Part shown: positions 1 through 10,539 of the stretch, one piece after another
How positions within the stretch are numbered: the stretch's first letter is position 1
How the letters are laid out: each line of letters begins with the position of its first letter
Origin: Cymodocea nodosa
Lineage: Eukaryota; Streptophyta; Magnoliopsida; Alismatales; Cymodoceaceae
Direction of reading: 5' to 3'
Assembly: GCA_036874045.1 (NCBI GenBank)
Contig: CM072335.1
Coordinates: forward strand, 8,762,001-8,826,000
Length of the DNA stretch: 64,000 nucleotides
Position numbers and translations under genes: made by a program
Notes under the pieces: model-generated
Told to the model about the DNA's origin: nothing
Seen by the model: only the letters and a program-made list of their open reading frames with translations
Databases searched by the model: none

Positions 1-81
1 TTGAGAAGCTAAGCAACTATGAGTGCTATTTTGTTTTAATAACAGAGGGAGTATTGTGTGTTTTATTATATAATTGAGAAT

Positions 82-1115
82 ATGGCATATGCTTATGCTC
101 AAAGATTTTTGAAACCTATAGTTAGCATATGTGAATTCTGCAATTTGGAAGGTCATGACATCTCTGATTGTTTGAAACTAAGACGATTATAGATGGTTAG
201 ATCACATGAACAACAAATAAATTATATTCAATATAATAGAGCTCAGCATGAGAATCCTATGGTTTACCCAACTAATGGTCAGTTTAGAACGTGTTATATG
301 TTGAGAGACAAGGAAGTTTGGGATAAGTATGACAAACTGAAGTGTAGTTTAGAGCAAAACATGGACAAATTGGAACAATACATGTGTCAGCAATAAAAAG
401 TCAACCAATTAAACTATAAGGAAGAATATTCAGAATCTAAAATTGATATCATATACAAAATAGAAAAAACCATAATGAAAATTGATAAAAAATTGAATGA
501 ATGAGACTAGATGATCTTGAAAGAAAGCTAAAAGTATTGGATAAATTTATAAAGAAATTACAAGTTATGCAATAGGAAAATACAAATGAAAACTTTAATG
601 TTACAGATTTGCATAATTTGCAAGACATATAGACAAAAGAAAATACTAATACAATAGAATTTAAAGAATGTAAGTTAAAACTGAAAACAATTGAAGATCA
701 AAATCATGAAAATGAAATACAAGAACATTATGAAAGTAATGAAAATCTGGAAGATGTATGTATAACATTAAGATTTGGAACTGATATACCACCAAGAATT
801 CAAAAAGAAAGTAATGTAAAGGTGGATAAGAACAAAATTTAAAATGACAATGAAAATGTAATATCTGAAAACTTAGAAATCAATGAAGAAAAATCTAAAT
901 CTGAAAATGAGATAAAAAATGATCAAATGAATGAAATGAAAGAAAAAGAATCTTGTAAATCACAATCATTAGTACCATATCCTGAAAGATTACAACAAAC
1001 ATTTCTTGAAAAACAAGAAAAAATTAGAGAAATTTTTGAAAAAGTACAAGTTAACATTCCTTTGTTAGACTTATTACAGAAAATGCCACATTATGCTAAA
1101 TTTCTTAAGGATTAG
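82..1115 (+). pseudogene. gypsy gag C-terminal part with CCHC knuckle
   Basis: Starting at the ATG at 82, the frame encodes a CX2CX4HX4C knuckle (CEFCNLEGHDISDC) near codons 17-30, then a stop at 190-192. The same frame continues past it to 396 and beyond. A lysine/glutamate-rich, probably coiled-coil stretch follows. By 927 the frame has shifted, and residues about VPYPERLQQTF to MPHYAKFLKD match the linker that precedes protease in Athila-type polyproteins. Stops are TAG, TAA and TGA. Gag forms the particle and binds element RNA; this remnant cannot make a full product. Confidence 0.75.
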
Positions 1116-1600
1116 TGTACTAAGAAAAGAGAGCAAAAAGTTTTAAGGAAAGTCTTTTTAATTGAGCAAAGTAGTTCCCTATTTTTGCCACAAATTCCAA
1201 AAAAGTTATCTGATCCAAGAATCCCTATTATATCATGCACCATAGGAAATACCATTCTAGAAAGAACCTTAGTAGACCTAGGTGCAGGTATAAATATTAT
1301 GCCAAGTGATATATTTGCATCCTTAGGATTAGAGTGCTTAATCCCTATTAAGACTATTATTCAATTAGTTGATAAAAGTATAAGATACCCTAGAGGTAGA
1401 GGATGTCCTAATTAAAATCAAAAACTTCATACATCCTATTGATATTGTGATTTTGGATTCCCAACAAATTAAGCATTAGAATCATGATACATCTTTAATT
1501 TTGGGAAGGCCATTTTTAGCAATATTAAGGGTTGTTATAAATTATAAAACTAGAGTGATGAAGTTAGCATATGGTAATGAGGATACTTAATTAAACATTT
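1116..1600 (+). pseudogene. gypsy retropepsin-like aspartic protease, frameshifted
   Basis: The protease releases mature proteins from the polyprotein. The catalytic triplet region reads LVDLGAGINIMPS at about 1270-1308 (family form DLGAS/DSGA). A frameshift falls near 1400, after RYPRGRG. In another frame the usual downstream motif LILGRPFLA follows at about 1498-1524. Several stops interrupt the part between. The motif pair and the position between gag and RT make the assignment secure; the copy is inactive. Confidence 0.8.
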
Positions 1601-3075
1601 TCAAACCAGAAAAGTTTGAGGAGTTAGAAATGTCCTTACATACTATAGACTTTTTAAATGATGAAGGAGATATGCTAGATGATGTGATTCAAGAAGAAGT
1701 AAATAGGAAACTAAATTCTAAAACTTTAGAAGTAAGTGAAAGCATAGATGTAGAAGGAGATCAAGAAGAGATTAATATAGAAGATGAAAATGTTCAATTA
1801 GGAGCTCTAGCTTCTATTGGTCAACATTTAGATTTAAAACCTTTACCTCCTGTATTGACCTATATATTTCTAGAAGAAAAATGAACATGTCCAATCATTA
1901 TTGCTTCAGATTTAAAAGAAGATCAAATTTCTAAATTAAAAGATGTAGTAAGAACTTATAAAGAGGCAATAGGATGGACTGTGACTGATATAAAAGGGTT
2001 AAGTGCAACTTTATGCTATCACCACATATAGTTAGAAGAGAATGCTAAACTAGTTAGAATTCTTAAGTGGAGATTAAATCCAAACCTTAAAGAAGTAGTT
2101 AGAAAGGAAATAGTGAAATGATTAGATAATGACATAATTTATCCGATTTCAGATAGCTCATGGGTTAGTCCAATCCATGTAGTTCCCAAGAAATCAGGAT
2201 TAACAATTATTAGGAATGAAAGTCAAGACTTGATACCTACTAGAATTCAATCAGGCTGGAGAGTGTGTATTAACTATAGAAAGTTGAATGCTATGATTAG
2301 GAAAGATCATTTTCCCTTACCTTTTATAGATCAAATGCTAGATAGATTAGCAAGGCAAGAATATTTTTGTTTCCTAGACGGGTATTCAAGATATAGCCAT
2401 GTTCCAGTAGCATTAGAGGATCAAGAGAAAATAACTTTCACATGTCCTAATGAAACTTATGCTTTTAAGAGGATGTCTTTTGGATTATGCAATGCATCAG
2501 CTACCTTTCAAATGTGTATGCAAGGCATATTCACTGGAATGATTGAAGATTTTTTAGAAATATTTATGGATGATTTTACTATATATGGAACTTCATATGA
2601 AATGTGTTTAAACAATTTAGACCAAGTATTAAAATGCTATGTGGAAAAAAGTTTGGTTCTAAATTAGGAAAAATGTCACTACATTGTTAAACAAGGAATA
2701 GTCTTGGGACATGTTTCAAAGAAAGGGTTGGAAGTAGATAAAGCTAAAATAGAAGTAATTTCTAATCTACCAGAACTTAAATCAATAAAAGATATTAGAT
2801 CATTTCTAGGACATGCTGAATTTTATAGAAGATTTATTAAAGACTTTAGCAAAATAGCTAGACTTTTAACTAATCTATTAAAAGATGTCCCATTCAACTT
2901 TGATAAAAATTGCAAAGAATCATTTTTCAAGCTTAAAAGTAGCTTAATTTCAACTCCTATAATACAAGCACCTAATTGGAGTCATCCATTTGAATTAATG
3001 TGCGATACATCTAATTTTGCTATAGGAGAAGTGCTGGGACAAAAGATAGAAAAATCTCTTAGAGTGATTCATTAT
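1601..3075 (+). pseudogene. gypsy reverse transcriptase and start of RNase H
   Basis: One reading frame with scattered stops runs through a variable protease-RT linker (1630-1884) and then RT. Visible RT motifs are SPIHVVPKK (about 2168), YRKLNAMIRKDHFPLPF (2275), FGLCNASATF (2479) and the catalytic FMDD (about 2562-2573). The connection domain follows ([31 protein letters not shown]), then the RNase H start (ELMCDTSNFAIGEVLGQ). Within RNase H the frame is cut at 3075 by the solo LTR. The usual GFSGY motif reads GYSRY here. The enzyme copied element RNA into DNA; stops such as the TAG at 2665-2667 make this copy inactive. Confidence 0.9.
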
Positions 3076-4514
3076 TGTAAAGTTTGACGGCAAGTGGGAG
3101 TGGTGTTTGACGTGTGGATTTGGGTGGTTCCAAGGAGCATCTTCAGAAGAAAAGGAGGGGCTGGAAACTCTGTTTTGATGTCCAAGGGAAGTGGAAGGAG
3201 GCTGAGTGCTCTTGCTCTTGCAACCGTGGAAGGCCCTTGCTATTGGTGACGTTCCAAGGGGTGAAACCTTGGGGAAACGTGGCTGAAGAGTGTGGTTTCA
3301 TCCAACTACGGATCCATTGCTGAGGAAGAGGTGTTCTTCAAGGTATGAGTGAGATTTGAGAGAGATCCCTATGCATATTTTATGTTCATGTTGTGTATGT
3401 ATGCATAGGTATGTTGTTTCATGTTTTTATGTTATGTTTGTATACATTTGTGTTGTTTGAATGTTATTGCATTGCATTTTAATATAGTTTTCATATAGAT
3501 AATTAATTACAGATGTTATCTTGATGTGGATTCTAGTTTAAACGTGTTTTTTATCTTGTTTATATGTGCATATCTTGGATGTAAATAGGGTGTTCGATGA
3601 AATGGTTGCTTATGTAACAAGGGGAACCGTGTATAGAGTTTGGGTATTTTTATTATTTCAATTCTCTCAGCTCAAACATCGGTTTTGAATAATTTTTGAT
3701 GCAATCTCATGTTTCGAGTCTACTTACCAATGGTTTTGGTTTCGTAATTTTTGGAGATCATTTGAATGGTATTTTCGATTTAAGTGTTGACAAGTGTTTC
3801 TAACTTGGACACAAGTTTTGGGTAGAGTTTTTGAGTGTCTTTGATCATCGATTTCTCGAGATCCAAATTGTATTTTTATGATCTGTAAAATGGGTTTTTG
3901 AGATGACAAAGTTAACTTGCATTGAGATTTTGTTTCACGTCATTTCATAAAGATTTCAGGGAGATATGAATTTTCTTGTAAAGTCGCGCAATCTATGTTT
4001 TGATCTCTACTTGTTGCACATCTATGTTAGATTCATCACTAATAATTATATGGTTTGAATTAGGTCTCGAAATTCAGCTAGATTTTTAGATATTTTAAAA
4101 TCCTTTCCAAATCATATTTTTATATGATTTTTAAGTGAGTATTTTGGGAAGAAATGATTTCCATAAGTGGATGTAAATTCTGTAATTTCGAGAGTTCTTT
4201 TAGAGTTATGAATGAGATTGTATGGAAGTGTTTTTCAAGTAGTTAAATTAACTAGTTAACCACATATGTATAATTTCTAATATAATTACCAATCATAGTG
4301 CTAACTTTTGTTTTGATAAGAGTAGGATGTATAGAACGTTTTCAGGTTATATTATGACATGAGTCAAGTAATTAATCTAATAAAAGTTATTTAGACCAAC
4401 TCCCTATGGAAATGACCTGTACTTGCACCGCTTAATAAAATAGGCACCGTGTGCTTGCGGTTAAATTATAAATGTAAAACTTGTGCTTTTATTGACACAC
4501 GTTTCATCCTTACA
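3076..4514 (+). mobile_element. Solo LTR of a gypsy-type element inserted in E1 RNase H
   Basis: The 1439-bp insertion starts with tgtaaag and ends with ccttaca (TG...CA). It is flanked by the 5-bp duplication attat at 3071-3075 and 4515-4519. Removing it with one duplication restores RNase H reading across the site. No coding sequence lies inside, so it is a solo LTR left by LTR-LTR recombination. A GC-richer leader lies at about 3090-3340. The conserved gypsy LTR block ending in cttgcggtt lies about 60 bp before the 3' end, which gives plus orientation. Its family is not represented by coding sequence here. Confidence 0.9.
4393..4462 (+). promoter_or_regulatory. Conserved gypsy LTR 3' block (R/U5-like)
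   Basis: The stretch holds gacctgtacttgcaccg, then an A/T-rich spacer, then accgtgtgcttgcggtt. Reverse-complement versions occur near the matching end of two other, otherwise dissimilar gypsy LTRs, at about 7508-7570 and 49336-49400. Such a block near the LTR 3' end could belong to RNA 3'-end formation or R-region structure. The function is inferred. Confidence 0.55.
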
Positions 4515-5761
4515 ATTATGCAAGCAAAACTTAAATGATGCTCAAGTTAATTATACAACTTCTGAAAAAGAACTATTAGCTATTGTGTTTGCCTTAGAAA
4601 AGTTTAGATCATATCTGATTGGAGCTAAAGTGATAGTATACATGGATCATTCAGCTTTGAAACACCTAATAGCAAAGAAAGAGACTAAACCTAGATTGAT
4701 CCAATGGATATTGTTATTGCAAGAATTTGATTTAGAAATTAATGATAAAAAAGGTTATGAGAATGTAGTAGTAGATCATTTATCAAGATTACAAATAGAA
4801 AAATCAAATATTGAAATTAAGGATAATTTTCCTAATGAACAATTAATGATCATAAATACAATGCCTTGGTATGTAGACATAGTTAATTACTTAGTTATTG
4901 TTTAACACCTAAGGATTGGAATAGACAGGATAAAAAATTGTTCTTTTTAAGAGTGAAATATTATTATTGGGAAGACCCATACTTATTTAAGAAATGCCCT
5001 GATTTAGTTTTAAAGAGGTGTATTCCAGAAATTGAATATCAAAGCATATTGTCTTTCTGCCATGACCAAGCATGTGGAGGGCATTTAGGTTCAAGGAAAA
5101 CTACTGCCAAAATCCTGCAATGTGGATTTTATTGGCCAACACTATTCAAAGATGCTCATAAATACTGCTTAAGTTGTTTAAGATGTCAACAAATAGGAAG
5201 AATATCAAAGAGGAATATGATGCCTCTGAATCCTATTATTGAGGTTGAAATGTTTGATGTGTGGGGAATAGATTTTATGGGTCCATTTCCTATGTCTAAT
5301 CTATTTAATTATATATTATTGGGGGTGGATTATGTATCTAAGTGGATATAAGTTATTCCTACAAAAACTAATGACAACAAAGTGGTAATACATTTTATAA
5401 GAACTAATATAATTGTTAGATTTGGAATACCTAAAGCTATTGTTAATGATAGAGGAACTCATTTCTATAATAGAAGTTTTGAAACCTTAATGAAGAAATA
5501 CGGAGTAAATCACAAAATTGAAACATCATATTATTCGCAAACAAGTGGACAAGTAGAAAGTGCAAACAAATAAATTAAGTTAATCTTAGAAAAAGTAGTA
5601 AATCCTACTAGAACAGATTGGGCAAATAGATTAATAGATGCACTTTGGGCTTATAAAACTACTTATAAGATAAGCTTAGGTATGTCACCCTTTAGGATAG
5701 TATATGGAAAAAGTTGCTATTTACCAGCTGAAATTGAACATAAAGCTTATTGGGCATTAAA
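4515..5761 (+). pseudogene. gypsy RNase H (end) and integrase, truncated
   Basis: RNase H resumes at 4520 ([19 protein letters not shown], then [10 protein letters not shown]). After a frameshift near 4910, integrase begins. The HHCC zinc finger is intact (H in FCHDQACGGHLG; CLSCLRCQQ at about 5167-5193). The catalytic DDE residues are visible: D in WGIDFMG (about 5264), D in VNDRGTHF (about 5447) and E in GQVESANK (about 5553). In-frame stops follow SKWI (5349-5351) and ANK (5571-5573). The domain ends after AYWALN at 5761, so the C-terminal chromatin-targeting tail is lost. Integrase inserted the DNA copy. Confidence 0.88.
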
Positions 5762-7161
5762 TGTTAGGAACCTATGGCTTCACTAGAGGGGGGGTGAATG
5801 GTGATCAGCGTGTATTTAAGCCTATTTTTAACTTTATTAACTAATTTGATTAATCTGTTTGCACAAGTACTAATCAGATATAAATAAACATGCATAGCGA
5901 AAATAAAGTAAGAAACACAAGGGAATTTTAGGTGGTTCACCAACTCAGCTAGTCCACCCCCAAGGATCACTTGGGCTTCACTAAGTGTTTCAACCAACAC
6001 ATACACACTTGCTTTCAGGTTGAAGCAAGAACCAACCACTTGAGCTTTCTAGTCGAAGCTCTAACCAACCACACAGAAGTTTTTAGGTATAAACTCCAGA
6101 AAACCAACCTCACAGAAGTTTTCAGGTAGAAACTCCAGAAAACCAACCTCTTGAGTTTTCAGGTCGAAACTCAAACCAACACTTAATAAAGCTTTAAGGT
6201 TGAAGCCACGAGTCAAATGATCCTTCTTGGATCAGACTTTCAGCACTTGGAGAGCTTTAAGAATCTTCTTGTAAAATCTAGCTTTCAATCGATTCCTTGT
6301 TAAACTGAATTGAGCTTTCTTCTATATCAGTAATTGATCTACAATGTATATTGTATCTCTATATGTAATTGTATCTGTAATCTCACACTTCAGCTCATCT
6401 GAATATTGAATGATCTATCTGTATTTATGCTTGAACATCCAACGATCATAATTTCTCTTCAACAGATTTATTCTACTATACTTGCTAAGTTTGCAGATCC
6501 AAATATGGTAAGTTACCGTTTAGAAAGGTATCTCAAGATAACCTTCCGATCTTCTCAAACTTTCAGATAGTTAGCAGTGTAACTTTCCGAAGGATGATCG
6601 TAACTCACTGAAAATCCACTTAAGTTTATTTGTCATGTGAGTTTTAAGTCATACACATGATGAGACTTAAGTTTGGATAGTTATAACTGTAACTCACCAA
6701 AACTCTCTTGACTTTCAGATGGTTAGCTACAGTGACTCTCCAATTTTCCTTTTTGAGCTTCAGACTGCTATCTTCTTAATTCTGCACATAGGAAATTGAA
6801 TGACTTAACTTTCGGATAGTTAGCCTTTCTAACTCTCCGAATTTCCATGAGCTTTCGAATAGTTAACTCTTTAACTCTCCGATCATTCAACTAACTGTCT
6901 TTTACAACTCTCCGAAGGCTTTATGATTTCGAATAGTTATTCTTCTAACTGTCCGATGGTATTTATGCTGCTTTAAACTTGCTCTTCGAATACTTAGACC
7001 TGTAACTGTCTGATTTTTCTGTAGCTCTATAGCAATAAATTTTGGAACAACCTGCATCTATTTATCTATCTTTTGATCTTTTGCTGAGCTGTCATATCTG
7101 TGAAATACAATTGGTTTCCTCACATAGGTTTTTGCATTATCAAAATACTAGGGTCCTAACA
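5762..7161 (-). repeat. 3' LTR of copia H (1400 bp)
   Basis: The LTR is bounded by tgttaggaac on the left and gtcctaaca on the right, and abuts a PPT. U3 (about 6480-7020) holds many small inverted-repeat motifs of the type ttcggatagtta next to taactctccgaa. Around 6060-6190 there are near-direct repeats of about 35-45 bp built on gttttcaggt and aaactccagaaaacc. It is related in layout to the element A LTR but clearly a different family. Confidence 0.85.
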
Positions 7162-7182
7162 TTCTCCCCCTTTTTGATAATG
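7135..7182 (-). promoter_or_regulatory. Polypurine tract and flanking 11-bp inverted repeat of element H
   Basis: On the minus strand the PPT reads atcaaaaagggggagaa just before the LTR start. The arms cattatcaaaa (7135-7145, inside the LTR) and ttttgataatg (7172-7182, internal) are exact reverse complements. They enclose the PPT/LTR junction. PPTs prime plus-strand DNA synthesis. The stem is seen directly; a role for it is inference. Confidence 0.7.
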
Positions 7183-7417
7183 ACAAAATCCTTTACATTA
7201 AATTACATGTATTTCACTCCCTAGATTGTTGCTATACATTCAGTCACACAAAACCTAAGTAAAGAAAAGATTTACAAAGAATATAATACAATGTAGTTAA
7301 ATTCTCCCCCTAAGTGTTGGGAATACTCCCACTGCCTTCTATGTAATTTTCTATATTCTTCTCTCCTTTATTGTCATTAGATAAAAGGAGTTCCACAATT
7401 TTATTTTGCTAAATTTT

Positions 7418-9510
7418 TGTTGAGGTTTTTGTTGTCCCCAAAATAAGATCTTAAAACTCACAAAGGGACCAAAATGATAAAACATTAAACTCAAAACTCA
7501 TTTTAAAATAACCGCAAGCGCACGGTGCAATTGTAATATACTCCGATGAGTACGGGTCGAATCCACAAGGATTTGACTTTTACAAATTATTTCTAAGGTG
7601 CAAAAACAATAATAATTACAAGTGATTCAAAATTTATCAAAAATTCACTCAATAGAGTATAAATTCCTTATTTTCATTCATAAAACACTAAATCACTACA
7701 CCATAGAATCTCAAAATTCAGTCAAGTTCACACATATCCTCCTCTTAGTATCTCAACAGTAAAATATATTAAAAATATCATACTTAGTATTCATTGGATT
7801 AATTTTACAACCCCACTGATTTCGTTAAAAGATCTGAAATAGTCAAGCGTTGGCAATGCTTTTCCTACAAACACGCAGACTAGCAACTAACATCCCTGAA
7901 TTGTGCACAGTTACTAAAAATGGCATAACATTTTCAAATCTTCACGAAAATCTGTAAAATCAGTGTTTTTCGAAACTTAAATTATTAATCTAATAGAGAA
8001 AATTTAAAGAGGTCGATTTTGTGCTGTAGATAAAAAGAAATTGAATTTGGCACTGAAGAAAAAATTAGACAAAAAACGCCAGGATGCGCTAGATGCAACA
8101 TCAACGAAATAAATTGGAAAACTTATACAAATCGATTGGAAAAATTCTAAAAACTATACAGGAGTAAAGTACACTTGAAGCTATACAAAATAAAATCAAA
8201 AACTAAAGAAAAACATCACTGGATCAGTGAGTTACGACCTAAACAAAATTGCTAAATTTACAGGATTCTAAACCAACGATGAACATCCACAAATTAGCTT
8301 TGTTAGCATACAAATATTCACATATGCACAAGATTCAAACCAAATTCGTTTACATTCATTCAAACTAAACATAATAAACTACTGAAATGAAAGTTCTATG
8401 ATTAAACTACAATGTAACGTTACAACTAAACCTAAACCTACAATTACCCTACTGAAATTACAAAGAACTCAACTTTAAACAAGAAAATGAAAACCTAAAG
8501 AGCTAAACCAATACAACCCTTTTTACCTTTAAGTCCAAGCTTGTTTTGGAGAAGAATGATACAAGAGATTTGCTCCTAGCCGTCCTCCTAGCCAAGAATT
8601 TTGTGGCTGTCACCACATGAGTTCTCTTCTGGAAGCAAGAGGTCAAGCACCACCAAGCACCAAGAACAAGGAGTCATCCACCTCAAGTCTGCAACCCTTG
8701 CCTTTCTTCTACTAGGACTGATCCACGGAAGAGGGGAGATAGTTGCACGGCTTCAGATGTGCTCCAAATAGCACCCACAAGGTCTGGAAAAGATGCCCTA
8801 GCCGTCCTCCTACTAGCAACCACCAAGAGAGGAGAAGAAGAGGTTGGCCGAATCTTGTCTTCCACCTTGGAGCTCCATGAGAGGGGGGAGAAACACCACC
8901 TTCCACGAGTTCTTAAGGGAGGGAGAGGGGCTGACAACTTTCAAGGGCTGGAACGGGGGAAAGCTCGTCCAAGAGGAGGGATTTGTTGGCCTTGCCTCTC
9001 CTTTTATAGAGGCTCCAAGTGGTGAAACTTGATCTCCACCTTTGATCTTCAATCCAAGGGCCAAGATTCCTCCTATCTTGATTTGCTTTATTTTTCTTAT
9101 TCTTCAACTTATAAAACTCAAACAAATACATTAAAACACTCAAGAAATAAGATAAGATATATTCCTAAACATGGATACTTCAAAAGGGCCAAAAATCACA
9201 TTTTTCATTGAATTCCAGAAATACTCATGTACTTATTTAAATAATTAATCCTAAGTGCTAAAGTAAATTTAATCTACTTAATAAAATGCAATTGTGTTGC
9301 CACCAAGATGTAAATGTGTTTTCATGAAATGCTAAATAACAAATAGAGTCTCATTTATGTATTACTTTCTTCATTTAAGCCTATAACTACATTATTTGCC
9401 CAAAATGCATTATAACTTAAATCTTCATTAAACACTTATGAGTATATGACTTTAAACACCTATAATGCATCACTTAACTATATAAAATATGCATAAATTA
9501 TGACTATACA
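7418..9510 (-). repeat. 3' LTR of gypsy element E (about 2.1 kb)
   Basis: The right end, gactataca at 9510, abuts a minus-strand PPT (aaacccccaagcc on the plus strand). The left end is one of two TG candidates, 7418 or 7430. The conserved gypsy block (accgcaagcgcacggtg) lies at 7512-7528. A minus-strand TATA box lies at 9000-9008 and is followed by a GC-rich leader (about 9000 down to 8560). ORFs over this leader on both strands overlap each other and look like chance ORFs of GC-rich DNA. Confidence 0.72.
9000..9008 (-). promoter_or_regulatory. TATA box of the element E LTR
   Basis: The minus strand reads tataaaagg, a canonical plant TATA box. It sits at the upstream edge of the GC-rich leader, about 0.5 kb into the LTR from the U3 end. 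Transcription would start about 25-35 bp further down the minus strand. Confidence 0.6.
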
Positions 9511-10539
9511 AAACCCCCAAGCCTAAATTATGCTAGTCCCTAGCATAACTAGCTAGAAGTCTAAAAGATAAACACAATTGACAAGGTGGCATACTTATTT
9601 AAAAACAAAAACTAACTACTAACAATAGAAATCCTAACTCACTTTCGTAGGAATCGTGACTGCATTTAGCTTATGCAACAAGTCGTTAAACCCCTAGGTC
9701 ACCCTAGTGGTAGAGTGTTGTCTCCGAAGGGTTTGCAAAAGACATACCCACAAAGTCTAAATCAAAACAAATGAAAACAAAACAAAACAAAACCATAGTA
9801 AAACCATGTAAAATCCATGCATAACACATTAAAACACTAAAAAGAAAATAGACACAAAATATAGAACAAGAGAGAGATTAAAGCTCAAGTGAAAGGTTGC
9901 TAGGCTCAATCACCGCTATCAAGGTCTTTGGGCATTGGTGGTGGCTCAAAAAGAAAAGATAACTCACAAGTCCTTTAAATTCCAACAAGTCAACACTAAC
10001 ATGTTCAAGGAGTCACTTGTCCACTAGGACCATTTGCCTTGCATTAAGAAGATTCTCACCCTCACTACACATAAGAGAATATAAAGCACACGATAATGGA
10101 CATATGTAATAACCACAAAATAGTAGGTAGTGATTCCTTCCTTCCTATGAGAACTGTTGGAAATTGTCTAGTCCAAGTCGACAAGATACCACACTTGATA
10201 TGCCAAACCCCCAACACTCAAGAAAGGAAAAATTGATAACAAAAGGAAAACTTTATTCACTCCCCTTTGGACTCCAAACCCACCTATTTACTTTATTGCT
10301 TTCTTTCCTTCTTCTTTTTTTCATATTTTTCTCTTTTTTTTTCTATTTTACTGTTTTTCTTTTCTTCTCTTTTTTTTTTTTCTTTCAAATCACACTTTTT
10401 TTTTTCATAAACTAACTAATTTCATAATGGTATACACCTTATTTCTCCAACTACTTACCACAACACCATTCTTAGCATACCAAGTGTGATAACCTTGAAA
10501 ACTGTCTTAAACACAACATTCAAATTCTCATGAAAGTTC
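9511..10539 (-). other. 3' non-coding internal region of element E with PPT
   Basis: No coding sequence is seen. At 9511-9525 the minus strand has a purine tract (ggcttgggggttt) next to the LTR, the expected plus-strand primer. A stem-like pair (ctagtccctagcataacta) follows at about 9532-9550. A 110-bp pyrimidine tract (10305-10412 on the plus strand, purines on the minus strand) is the most biased stretch of the window. The region continues at 18463 after the copia A insertion (duplication agttc). Confidence 0.6.

Larger units (their letters stand above)
1..5761 (+). mobile_element. Ty3/gypsy (Athila/Tat type) element E1, 5' truncated by the window edge
   Basis: Gag C-terminus, aspartic protease, reverse transcriptase, RNase H and integrase follow in the usual gypsy order on the plus strand. 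The element has no start in the window. It stops in the integrase C-terminal part at 5761, where a minus-oriented copia LTR begins. A solo LTR (3076-4514) splits the RNase H region. Reading frames are broken by many in-frame stops and at least three frameshifts, so the copy is dead. The DLGAG protease motif, FMDD RT motif and HHCC zinc finger place it in the Athila/Tat group; I infer lineage from motif wording only. Confidence 0.9.
5762..7417 (-). mobile_element. copia (SIRE type) element H: 3' LTR and short internal remnant
   Basis: Read on the minus strand, a polypurine tract at 7162-7177 is followed by an LTR running from 7161 down to 5762. The internal remnant (7162 to about 7417) is non-coding 3' sequence with a second run of C's near 7303. 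It is cut by the start of gypsy element E. The LTR ends (tgttagg... on both strands) and the terminal ttcacccccct-type tract resemble those of copia element A, so H is a related family. The left junction cuts E1 integrase; the expected second copy of the duplication (ttaaa) is not seen. Confidence 0.8.

Noticed and set aside
8683-9143. Several overlapping 60-88 codon ORFs on both strands
   Set aside because: They lie in the GC-rich leader of a gypsy LTR, overlap in all frames and show no family motif.
9690-9740. tRNA-like A box (tagtggtagagtg)
   Set aside because: No B box (ggttcgaatcc) follows at tRNA distance and no acceptor stem can be paired.
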